The position numbers and the translations under genes were made by a program. The notes beneath the pieces are model-generated. The model was given only the letters and a program-made list of their open reading frames with translations. It was not told the DNA's origin and ran no database searches. A stretch of 64,000 nucleotides of DNA, taken from the NCBI RefSeq assembly GCF_028743495.1, contig NZ_CP117968.1. One strand, given 5' to 3'. The DNA is from Allobacillus halotolerans. GTDB taxonomy: Bacteria; Bacillota; Bacilli; Bacillales; Alkalibacillaceae. Positions 52,180-60,343 of this stretch are shown piece by piece. Within the stretch, counting starts at the first letter, position 1. Each line of letters starts with the position of its first letter.

Positions 52180-54150
52180 TTATAAAGCTTCTTGAATGAT
52201 TTTTCTATAATACAACACGGATAACAAACCAAACAGTGAATAAAGAATTGCATATACAATCATGACAATTAACATCGGAGTCCATACTTCTGTTCCAAAG
52301 AAAAACCACCCAGACTGAACAGCAAAGTAACTATGAAGCAATCCGACCAATAAAGGAATTCCAAAGTTGAAAAATTGCTTGAGCTGAATACCTTTTATTA
52401 AATCTTGTTGTGTAAACCCTAACTTTCTCAGAATCGTATAGCTCGGTTTCTCATTTTCACTTTCATCCATTTGCTTGAAATACAATATACAACCTGATGT
52501 CACTAAAAACGTGAGACCTAGAAATCCAACGATAAACATAATTAAGCCCATGTTCATCCTTTGATTTCGAGCCATGTTTTGTTGTGAATCATTTCCTGCC
52601 CATCGATCTATTTCTTCAGTTAGAAAAAGCTCATTTGCTTTCTCAATATCTTGCTCGCTAACATCGATGCCTCTGAAGGTCATAGCACCTCCATCTTGTG
52701 ATCGTTGTTGTAATTCGGGGTCCATATCCGTTTTCAATTGTTGGTATTTCGCTTCATCGACAATACCGATCGGCATTCCGCCCCCATTTGTAAAGTAGTT
52801 CGAGACATAGTACTCACGATTCAATCCTATAAATTTCATCGAGAATTGTTCGCTCTCTGTCTTAATTGTTGCTTCTCCCGATTTTTTAAATGACATGAAT
52901 CGTTGAAGAAAGTCTGAATAACCGGATAGAAAGAAGTGATTTTCATCCACATCAATTTCCTCGATCGATTCATCACTGATAATCGGTAATTGTAGTTCAC
53001 TTGGATTCATCGTCACTGAAGAGTCCTCATCATAGTTAAAATCCATAATATTTGTTGCATCTAACTCGACATTGAATACTTCGATTTGATTTACCTGATA
53101 ATCGATACCGTTCTCTTCTAATATTGACGTAAATTGTTTATAACTTTCCTCATTTACTAAAGAGAAATCATTAATGACAAAATTCTCTGCTTGCTTCTCA
53201 GCTGAATAGTAAGAGATATAACTTAAACTTAGTAACCCGATTGCTAGGGCAGACACTGTCGTAATGATTGTCAGCAATAAAGCATTTGACTTCATTCGAA
53301 ACATAATCGACGATGTTGATAGGACTTGATTAATTGATAAATAACCTTTATGGCTTTTCCGAATCAATTGCAAAACAAAAGTGACGGAACCTTTATAAAA
53401 TAGGTATGTCCCTACTATAACTGCTCCTAAAATAAATGCCATCGCATAGAACAGTTCATTGGTTGTACTGAAGTCTCCACTAAATAGCTGTTGGGAAACA
53501 ACATAACCAGAAATGATGAAACCAATACCTAACAGACCGAGTAATACTTGAAAAATCGATAGCCTCTTCACCTTGATCTCCGTTGACTGCTGAATCGTAA
53601 ATAAGGATAGTATACTTTCTCTTTTAATAAACAAATAATTGACGAACATAATGAGTAAGTAAATGATACCAAAGACGATCAGTGTCTGTTTAAGTGCTTC
53701 CGTAGAGAAATGCATCGTCGCAATATCGGTTACATCGGTTAATTTATACACAATCATAACCATTAACTTAGAAATTGAAAATCCAACACCAATTCCAATT
53801 GCTAATGACACAAGATAAAGAATTAAGTTTTCTATCGTCAACAGTCGAAAAACCTTACCCTTCGTCATCCCAATAAGTTGAAACAATGCAATTTCATTGC
53901 TGCGTCGCTTAATAAATAGGTTATTTGCGTAAACTAAAAACACACCAACAATTAAGATTAAAACAATCGTACCTGCTCGGACTGCTGCTTGCCCTTTGAT
54001 CGTTCCAGTTGCTGGATCCATTGAAGCGTCGTATTGAAGCGTTACAAATGCAAAATAAATGGATACACTAAAAATTAAAGCAAATACGTACAAATAATAA
54101 TTTCTTAGATTATTCTTCAAGTTTCGATAGATCAATTGATTAACGTTCAT
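52180..54150 (-). CDS. BceB-type ABC transporter permease
   Basis: A 656-residue permease with ten predicted membrane segments. An FtsX-like half (VNQLIYRNLKNNLRNYYLYV, then NNLFIKRRSNEIALFQLIG) lies on either side of a large extracellular domain at about residues 310-520, which is characteristic of BceB/YxdM/VraG. Such permeases detect and remove peptide antibiotics that act on lipid II cycle intermediates. It overlaps the ATPase gene by 11 bp and follows a Bce-type kinase and regulator, forming a complete module. Which peptide is handled cannot be told. Confidence 0.9.
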   Translation of the reverse strand: MNVNQLIYRNLKNNLRNYYLYVFALIFSVSIYFAFVTLQYDASMDPATGTIKGQAAVRAGTIVLILIVGVFLVYANNLFIKRRSNEIALFQLIGMTKGKVFRLLTIENLILYLVSLAIGIGVGFSISKLMVMIVYKLTDVTDIATMHFSTEALKQTLIVFGIIYLLIMFVNYLFIKRESILSLFTIQQSTEIKVKRLSIFQVLLGLLGIGFIISGYVVSQQLFSGDFSTTNELFYAMAFILGAVIVGTYLFYKGSVTFVLQLIRKSHKGYLSINQVLSTSSIMFRMKSNALLLTIITTVSALAIGLLSLSYISYYSAEKQAENFVINDFSLVNEESYKQFTSILEENGIDYQVNQIEVFNVELDATNIMDFNYDEDSSVTMNPSELQLPIISDESIEEIDVDENHFFLSGYSDFLQRFMSFKKSGEATIKTESEQFSMKFIGLNREYYVSNYFTNGGGMPIGIVDEAKYQQLKTDMDPELQQRSQDGGAMTFRGIDVSEQDIEKANELFLTEEIDRWAGNDSQQNMARNQRMNMGLIMFIVGFLGLTFLVTSGCILYFKQMDESENEKPSYTILRKLGFTQQDLIKGIQLKQFFNFGIPLLVGLLHSYFAVQSGWFFFGTEVWTPMLIVMIVYAILYSLFGLLSVLYYRKIIQEAL

Positions 54151-54901
54151 GTTGCACCCCGCCTAACACGCCTTGCGTTTTCACAATATCGTTGAAGAAT
54201 AATTGTTGGTCTTCATCGCCCTTATTTAATTGTGAGTACACCTCTCCATCTTTCAACAAAACGACACGATCACTATAACTGGCAGCCACTGGATCATGCG
54301 TAACCATTAAGATGGTTGCTTTGTGTTTCTCATTCATTTCAACCATTTTGTTCAATAAGTTTGAAGCGGCTTTCGAATCAAGTGCACCCGTCGGCTCATC
54401 TGCAAAAATGATACTCGGTTGATGAATAAATGCCCGTGCTGCAGATGTTCTCTGTTTTTGACCACCTGAAATTTCACTTGGATACTTATTCCGTTGTTCA
54501 TAAATCCCCAATTCCTTTGCAGCCAAGTCGAATTTTTCGTTTGCTTGCTGCCGTGAAACCTTTTGGATTGATAAAGGAAGCAATATATTTTCTTTGACGG
54601 TTAACGTATCAAGTAAATTGTATTCCTGAAAAATAAAACCTAAATGATGCTTCCGAAACTCAGCAAGCTTTTTGGATTTCATGTTTGTAATTATGTGTCC
54701 ATCAATCGTTATTGTTCCGTGACTCACTTGATCGATTGATGATAGCACATTCAATAACGTCGTTTTTCCTGAACCCGAAGGTCCCATAATCGTCACGAAT
54801 TCTCCTTGATCGATGGTAAAATCAATTCCTTTTAACACTTCCGTACGGTTGAACTTGTTACCAAAGCTTTTATAAATCTTTTGAGCCTTCAATAAATGCA
54901 T
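54140..54901 (-). CDS. BceA-type ABC transporter ATPase
   Basis: A 253-residue ATPase with Walker A GPSGSGKTT (residues 41-48), Q-loop FIFQEYNLLDTLTV, signature SGGQKQRTSAARA, Walker B IIFADEPTGALDS and the H-loop MVTHDPVAA. Family features fit the peptide-resistance group (BceA/YxdL). The ATG at 54901 follows GAGAGGGG; the frame runs 57 codons further upstream without a site and into the intergenic region. It pairs with the permease gene, which it overlaps. Confidence 0.93.
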   Translation of the reverse strand: MHLLKAQKIYKSFGNKFNRTEVLKGIDFTIDQGEFVTIMGPSGSGKTTLLNVLSSIDQVSHGTITIDGHIITNMKSKKLAEFRKHHLGFIFQEYNLLDTLTVKENILLPLSIQKVSRQQANEKFDLAAKELGIYEQRNKYPSEISGGQKQRTSAARAFIHQPSIIFADEPTGALDSKAASNLLNKMVEMNEKHKATILMVTHDPVAASYSDRVVLLKDGEVYSQLNKGDEDQQLFFNDIVKTQGVLGGVQHER

Positions 54902-55040
54902 GGCTGATTCCCCTCTCGTTATTTCTGTCTTTATTGTATCGTGACAATCATATAGACTCCTTTGTTTTAACGAACAAATAGAAAAAGCATATGACATTTT
55001 TGTCACATGCTTTTCAGGTTGATCACGTGAACCGTTATCA

Positions 55041-56045
55041 TTAGTAAGATGTCCATAACTCGGCGATTTCATTTCTCTTCGGAAAGATTAACATAAACGA
55101 CGTTCCGACCGTATGTTGTGACTCAACCTTAATTTGAATATGCAGAGATTCGGCGGCTTGTTTCGCTAAATACAGACCCATACCAGTTGCCCCGTGATCT
55201 TTCTGCACCGTCGAAGTGAATCCTTTTTCAAATATTCTCGGTATGTCTTTTGACAAAATCCCTTGGCCTTCATCTCGTATTGAAAGAATAACTTGGCCAT
55301 TCTGTTGTTCGCTTTGTATATATATATCAGATTTTTCACTATACTTCACTGCATTAGATAGCAATTGTCTGACGATAAAGGAGAGCCATTTGGTATCTGT
55401 CAGAACGACCTCTTCTCGTAAATCAATATCAAAACCAATATTCTTATACATACACCATGATTTCATCGTACGAATCTCTTCATGAATCAACGGTTCGAGT
55501 AAGACTTCTTCCACATACAAGTCGCTTTCAATCACAGCAATCCGCTTCCGATGGAGCTGCTGATCAAGCAACATATGGATGCGTAGCCACTCGAAGTCCA
55601 AGTCCGACTTTAAGGCAGGGTTCTCAATACGATCAATGATTAAACTCATTGCACTAAGCGGTGTTTTCACTTCATGAATCCATGAAAGCAGTTCGTCTTT
55701 TTCTTCTTCCAATTGAATCCGATTTTCTGTTTCCATCGATTTGAGTTTGTCAAATTGCTGATGAACCCGATGTGCGACCACTCTTTCAAATGGTCTAAAA
55801 GGTGTTGGTATTTCCGAGGTATCAAATTGGTCTGTTTGATTGTCCAATGCTTTGTAAAATTTTGTTTCACGTAGATAACGAATAATGAGAAAGATGACAA
55901 AGATGATTGAGGTCAGAAATACAAAGTATCTGACAGAATGGAGTGACCAATTTTCATCTAGGTAAGCCATAAACAGAAGGAGTAATTCAAAAAGCACAAA
56001 TATACTTATCCAACTTTTCCGTTCGTTTAAGTAGTTCAACATCAT
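55041..56045 (-). CDS. BceS-type intramembrane-sensing histidine kinase
   Basis: A 334-residue kinase with two N-terminal membrane segments and almost no extracellular loop (SIFVLFELLLLFMAYL, YFVFLTSIIFVIFLII). The phosphoacceptor His is in SWIHEVKTPLSAMSL, and the ATPase domain has DEGQGIL and GMGLYLAKQAAE. Kinases of this shape do not sense the drug alone; they sense through their BceAB transporter, which is the neighbouring gene pair. The start ATGATG overlaps the regulator's stop codon, so the two-component pair is coupled. Confidence 0.92.
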   Translation of the reverse strand: MMLNYLNERKSWISIFVLFELLLLFMAYLDENWSLHSVRYFVFLTSIIFVIFLIIRYLRETKFYKALDNQTDQFDTSEIPTPFRPFERVVAHRVHQQFDKLKSMETENRIQLEEEKDELLSWIHEVKTPLSAMSLIIDRIENPALKSDLDFEWLRIHMLLDQQLHRKRIAVIESDLYVEEVLLEPLIHEEIRTMKSWCMYKNIGFDIDLREEVVLTDTKWLSFIVRQLLSNAVKYSEKSDIYIQSEQQNGQVILSIRDEGQGILSKDIPRIFEKGFTSTVQKDHGATGMGLYLAKQAAESLHIQIKVESQHTVGTSFMLIFPKRNEIAELWTSY

Positions 56046-56728
56046 TCTGTATTGCCTTCTTTAGCAATATATCCTTGTCCGACTTTCGTTTCAATATAAT
56101 CGCCAAGATCAATTTCATGTAATTTTTTTCGTAAGCGATTTACATTAACAGTTAATGTATTATCACTTATAAATCGTTCGTCATTCCACAAACGATGAAT
56201 CAATTCCTCTCTTGTAACGATATTATTTTTCTTTTCTAGCAGTCCTTTTAATATGAAAGCTTCGTTTTTTGTTAACTCAATGGACGTTTCATTTGTGGAC
56301 ACCAAGTTTTTCTCAAAATCGATGGTTGCACCTGCCCACGTTTTTAATTGAACTTGATCATTATTATAATTGTAAACTCTTCTAAGAATGGCTTGAATTT
56401 TGGCAATCAATACATCAAAGTGAAATGGTTTTTGAATATAATCATCCGCTCCAAGCTGCATGGACATGACCATATCGGTCGGATGATCACGTGATGATAA
56501 AAAGATAATGGGTACACTTGATGTTGACCGGATCATTCGGCACCAATGAAATCCATCAAACCTCGGTAATTGGATGTCGATGATAATTAAATCAGGTTGG
56601 ATTGCGCTATATTCTTCCATCACTTTTGAAAAGTCTTCAATACCATATACTTCATAAGACCATTGTATAAGCCGTTCCTTTATTTCATGGAATAAGCTTT
56701 TATCATCTTCAATGACTAAGATTTTCAT
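56042..56728 (-). CDS. BceR-type response regulator
   Basis: A 228-residue OmpR-family regulator. Its receiver domain has ILVIEDDKS, the phosphoacceptor Asp in LIIIDIQLPRFDG (about residue 51) and Lys in YIQKPFHFDVL. A winged helix ends with DNTLTVNVNRLRKKL and KVGQGYIA. The ATG at 56728 follows AGGTG; upstream codons in the frame are unsupported. It is the first gene of the four-gene bceRSAB-like module, all on the minus strand. Confidence 0.92.
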   Translation of the reverse strand: MKILVIEDDKSLFHEIKERLIQWSYEVYGIEDFSKVMEEYSAIQPDLIIIDIQLPRFDGFHWCRMIRSTSSVPIIFLSSRDHPTDMVMSMQLGADDYIQKPFHFDVLIAKIQAILRRVYNYNNDQVQLKTWAGATIDFEKNLVSTNETSIELTKNEAFILKGLLEKKNNIVTREELIHRLWNDERFISDNTLTVNVNRLRKKLHEIDLGDYIETKVGQGYIAKEGNTE

Positions 56729-56843
56729 TCCGACACCTACATTTCTTAAAGAGTGACTATTGTTTAGTATATCGACTGCATTTTTGTTCGACAAGAGAAT
56801 GCATGGACTATTTCAATAATATATTTTTATTATCATACAAGTT

Positions 56844-56874
56844 AAAACTCCTCACCACAACTTGGTAAGGAGTC
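56844..56874 (-). terminator. Terminator after the acyl-CoA ligase gene
   Basis: ACTCCTCACCA pairs with TGGTAAGGAGT with one mismatch/wobble over a short loop, followed leftward by TTTTAAC. It is 16 bp after the stop. Confidence 0.72.
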
Positions 56875-56889
56875 ATTTTAGCTTTCGTT

Positions 56890-58458
56890 TTAATTCATTT
56901 CTTGTTTCCGTAATTCCACTCGTCTAATTTTTCCAGAAGTCGTTTTAGGTAAGTCATCGATAAATTCAATTTCTCGCGGATACTTATATGGTGCTGTCAA
57001 ATCCTTCACATGATCTTGAAGTTCTTTGATCAATTCATCTGAAGGTACATTGTCACCTTTCAATACGATAAATGCTTTGACAATATTCCCACGAACTTCA
57101 TGTGGGCTGGCGACTACTGCACATTCTTGAACAGCTGGGTGCTTTACAAGAGCATCTTCAACTTCGAATGGTCCAATGGTATAACCAGAACTAATGATGA
57201 TATCATCGCTTCTTCCTTCAAACCAATAATAACCTTCTTCGTCTTTTGATGCTTGGTCACCTGTCACGTAATAATTTCCACGTCTGGACGCCGCTGTGCG
57301 TTCAGGGTCTTTGTAATACTCACGGAAAAGAGCTGGCGTATCAAGTTTGACAGCGATATCCCCTACCTCTCCTGTTTTTACCGGTTGACCAAGGTCATCA
57401 ATAATATCGACATCATTTCCTGGTGTCGGTTTACCCATAGCACCTGGCTTCACTTCCATATCTTTCATGAATCCTAACAGTAGTGTATTTTCAGTCTGGC
57501 CGTATCCATCACGTACGGTAATATCAAAATACTTTTTAAAGGTGTTGATGACTTCAACGTTCAATGGCTCTCCAGCAGACACAGCGCTGTGCAATGCAGA
57601 CAGGTCATATTGGTCCAAGTTATCTTCTTTGGCCATCAAGCGATATTCTGTCGGTGTACAACATAGCACGTTGACTTTTTCATCCTGCAAAAGAGTTAAG
57701 TAAGTGCTTGGTTTAAATTTACCATTATAGACAAAACCAGTTGCACCTGAACCTAATACAGAGAGAAAAGGACTCCAAATCCATTTTTGCCACCCTGGAC
57801 CTGCTGTAGCCCAAACTTTATCTCCTTCGTTAATGGATAACCAATTCGGAGCGGCCGTTTTTAAATGGGCATATCCCCATCCATGTGTATGAACGACACC
57901 TTTTGGATTACCGGTTGTTCCGGATGTATAAGGTAAAAATGCAATATCATCTCTCTCCGTATTTGCCATTTCCAGTTCGTCAGACTCTTCAGTCATTAAC
58001 TCATCTAGAAACTCCCAACCCTCAACAGCTTGACCGACAGAGAACTTCACCAATTCATCGTATTCTTCCAATCCATTATATTGGTCAACAAAAGGATAAT
58101 AAGAAATGACTCCTCTCGCTTCACTATGACTCACACGGTATTGTAAATCTTTTGTTTTTAACATTTCCGAGCTCGGGATGACGATGACTCCTGTTTTCAT
58201 GGCAGCAAGATAAACTTCATACGCTTTGATCAGGCGAGGAATCATAACTAGGACTTTGTCTCCTCGTCGAAGGCCATTTTTCATAAAAGCGTTTCCAATT
58301 TTATTAACGTTTTTCATTAAATCATCATACGTACATTCTTCTCGATTACCTTCTTCATCCAACCAAACAATCGCTTTTTTGCCAGAACCATCAGCATATT
58401 TTTCCATTTCGTTTACAATGTTGTAAGTTGCAGGGGCAATTAAATCTGTTTTATTCAT
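56890..58458 (-). CDS. Acyl-CoA ligase (AMP-forming, MbcS-like)
   Basis: A 522-residue AMP-forming ligase of the ANL superfamily. The phosphate-binding loop is PYTSGTTGNPKGVVHTH, with the adenine motif DGYGQTEN, YYVTGDQASKDEEGYYWFEG, the hinge GRSDDIIISSGYTIGP and the catalytic lysine in PKTTSGKIRR. Similarity of the general pattern is to medium/branched-chain acyl-CoA synthetases such as B. subtilis MbcS, which activates branched short acids. Substrate cannot be fixed from motifs. It is a single gene between the Bce module and the nitroreductase. GGGAG lies before the ATG. Confidence 0.87.
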   Translation of the reverse strand: MNKTDLIAPATYNIVNEMEKYADGSGKKAIVWLDEEGNREECTYDDLMKNVNKIGNAFMKNGLRRGDKVLVMIPRLIKAYEVYLAAMKTGVIVIPSSEMLKTKDLQYRVSHSEARGVISYYPFVDQYNGLEEYDELVKFSVGQAVEGWEFLDELMTEESDELEMANTERDDIAFLPYTSGTTGNPKGVVHTHGWGYAHLKTAAPNWLSINEGDKVWATAGPGWQKWIWSPFLSVLGSGATGFVYNGKFKPSTYLTLLQDEKVNVLCCTPTEYRLMAKEDNLDQYDLSALHSAVSAGEPLNVEVINTFKKYFDITVRDGYGQTENTLLLGFMKDMEVKPGAMGKPTPGNDVDIIDDLGQPVKTGEVGDIAVKLDTPALFREYYKDPERTAASRRGNYYVTGDQASKDEEGYYWFEGRSDDIIISSGYTIGPFEVEDALVKHPAVQECAVVASPHEVRGNIVKAFIVLKGDNVPSDELIKELQDHVKDLTAPYKYPREIEFIDDLPKTTSGKIRRVELRKQEMN

Positions 58459-58614
58459 CTAGTTCCAACTCCCTTTCTAATTATGTTGTATCATTATATC
58501 AAAATTTTAGAATATTTTAAATTGATTAATTAAAAAGAATGAAATTTATTTGTGTGATTATCAATACAGGCAAGTCTATCAATCGTTTGTTTAGTAATTA
58601 ATTATACTCAATTC

Positions 58615-58660
58615 AAAAAACACCCCCATAGGAACGCTCTGTGCGTCGCTTGGGGGTGTT
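58615..58660 (-). terminator. Terminator after the nitroreductase gene
   Basis: AACACCCCCA (58619-58628) pairs perfectly with TGGGGGTGTT (58651-58660). Leftward, T6 follows. The 22-nt top contains a further short GCG-rich pairing. It is 60 bp past the stop. Confidence 0.88.
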
Positions 58661-58720
58661 AATGAATTCAGTTACTGTAATCAAGGTTCAATCTTTCAAA
58701 AAGTTCTAGATAAAGATTAA

Positions 58721-59467
58721 CTATGCTTTGTTGAATCCTTTTCCTTGAACAAAGTCTTTCATATTCATACGAACTTGCTTGCTCAGCATGTTCGTCATTT
58801 GATCGGACCAACGATCCTGTCTCTGACCACTTGTTCTCGTATCGTAGTAACTGGAGACGGTCTCGTCATATTCTTTCAATTGATTCGTATATACTTCAAC
58901 GTCTTGATTATATTTCCCTTCATGATACACATGGTGTAAAGGTAAACGCGGTTTTGGATTCGACTGGTCTGCTGGATAACCAATCGTCATTCCGAATAAC
59001 GGGATGACATGTGAAGGCAACTCCAAATATTCTGCGATCGATTCAATGTTATTTCGGATACCACCTAAATAACAGATTCCAAGTCCCATAGACTCAGCTG
59101 CAATAGCTGCATTTTGTGCGGCAAGCGTTGTGTCCGTAATGCCAACAATGAATTTTTCTGTACTTTCTAACGTGTCGGCAATCGATTCTCCTTTATTTTC
59201 AGCCATTAACTCATGGCGGTAAAAGTCAGCACAAAAAATGAGAACACGGCTGGCATGTTCCACATGTGTGTTTTTAGAAAGCTCAGCTATTTTTTTCTTT
59301 CCGTCATCGTCTTTAATACCGATGATCGAATATGCTTGGACAAAACTACTCGTGGAAGCGCTTTGTGCAGCTTGAATAATGGTTTCGATTTGTTCATCAG
59401 ATACGGGTTCATTCGTATATTTCCGAATGGAACGGTGATTTAGGATTGTTTCAATCGTTGTATTCAT
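58721..59467 (-). CDS. NADPH-dependent FMN oxidoreductase (NfrA/NfsA type nitroreductase)
   Basis: A 248-residue flavoprotein. The N-terminal HRSIRKYTNEPVSDEQ gives the FMN-phosphate-binding arginines. The segments QSASTSSFVQAYSI, AESMGLGICYLGGIRNN and the C-terminal arm after residue 195 (LKEYDETVSSYYDTRT) match the NfsA/Frp subgroup, including B. subtilis NfrA. Likely substrates are flavins, quinones or nitro-compounds. GGAGGTATG precedes the ATG. It is divergent from a peroxiredoxin gene, which suggests a shared oxidative-stress setting. Confidence 0.92.
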   Translation of the reverse strand: MNTTIETILNHRSIRKYTNEPVSDEQIETIIQAAQSASTSSFVQAYSIIGIKDDDGKKKIAELSKNTHVEHASRVLIFCADFYRHELMAENKGESIADTLESTEKFIVGITDTTLAAQNAAIAAESMGLGICYLGGIRNNIESIAEYLELPSHVIPLFGMTIGYPADQSNPKPRLPLHHVYHEGKYNQDVEVYTNQLKEYDETVSSYYDTRTSGQRQDRWSDQMTNMLSKQVRMNMKDFVQGKGFNKA

Positions 59468-59509
59468 TCATCATACCTCCATTTATTTTCAATCTATATC
59501 GTATATTAG

Positions 59510-59538
59510 TTCACAAATCGTTTGCAAGGGATTATAAT
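59510..59538 (+). promoter_or_regulatory. Promoter of the peroxiredoxin gene with a PerR-like element
   Basis: TTCACA (59510-59515), a 17-bp spacer and TATAAT (59533-59538). The sequence TTATAAT-AG-AATATAA (59532-59547) overlaps the -10. It resembles a PerR box but with a 2-bp instead of a 1-bp spacer and one mismatch, so PerR control is only a possibility. Confidence 0.6.
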
Positions 59539-59591
59539 AGAATATAAATCCTAGTAAACATATAGGAATTAAATTATAGGAGGGTTACACT

Positions 59592-60254
59592 ATGTCTGAA
59601 GCAATGAATCAGCAACCTGAGATTCGCATACCACGTGTAGGTGAAAAAGCACCTCATTTTGAAGCATTAACAACTCAAGGAATGAAAAGGTTGGAAGACT
59701 ACCAAGGGAAGTATTTAGTATTGTTCTCCCATCCAGCAGATTTCACACCTGTTTGCACAACTGAATTTGTTGCTTTCCAAGCGATCTATCCACAGCTCCG
59801 TGAATTGAACACAGAACTGTTAGGTCTTAGTATCGACAGTAATCAGTCTCACTTAGCTTGGGTCAACAATATCGAAGAAAATTTTAATATAAAAATAGAA
59901 TTTCCTGTTATTGCTGACTTGAATAAAGACGTCGCATCTAAATACGGTATGTTAACACCAGAACATAATTCCACAGAAACAAATCGCGCTGTTTTTGTCA
60001 TTGATGATAAAGGAATTGTTCGTGGAATTATCTATTACCCATTACAAACGGGAAGAAACATGGACGAAATCGTTCGTTTGATTAAAGCGCTGCAAACGAC
60101 TGACGAACACAAAGTTTCTACTCCTGCAAACTGGGAGCCTGGCGATAAAGTCATCGTTCCACCACCTTCCACACAACAGGAACTTGAAGAACGTAAAAAG
60201 GATGATAGCTTAGAAGTGGTTGATTGGTATCTATCCAAAAAATCACTCGACTAA
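59592..60254 (+). CDS. 1-Cys type peroxiredoxin (Prx6-like)
   Basis: A 220-residue peroxidase of the Prx6 class. The peroxidatic Cys55 lies in DFTPVCTTEF, with the helper Thr and a distant arginine in STETNRAVFVID. It is the only cysteine in the protein, so a second resolving cysteine is absent and an external thiol is needed. The C-terminal extension (KVIVPPPSTQQELEER) is typical of this class. GGAGGG precedes the ATG. It is a single plus-strand gene divergent from the nitroreductase. The tpx gene expected near ytxK is absent from this window. Confidence 0.94.
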   Translation: MSEAMNQQPEIRIPRVGEKAPHFEALTTQGMKRLEDYQGKYLVLFSHPADFTPVCTTEFVAFQAIYPQLRELNTELLGLSIDSNQSHLAWVNNIEENFNIKIEFPVIADLNKDVASKYGMLTPEHNSTETNRAVFVIDDKGIVRGIIYYPLQTGRNMDEIVRLIKALQTTDEHKVSTPANWEPGDKVIVPPPSTQQELEERKKDDSLEVVDWYLSKKSLD

Positions 60255-60305
60255 TTTTTCGTCAATCGTTTTGTAGATTGACCTAGTAAATTCAATACGA
60301 TATTA

Positions 60306-60342
60306 AAACTCCTCATTCGTGATGAATGAGGAGTTTTTGTTA
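60306..60342. terminator. Bidirectional terminator between peroxiredoxin and UPF0182 genes
   Basis: AAAACTCCTCATTC/GAATGAGGAGTTTT is a perfect 14-bp stem with a 5-nt loop. T5 follows on the plus strand; on the minus strand the stem itself ends in T4. It serves convergent genes. Confidence 0.92.
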
Positions 60343-60343
60343 T

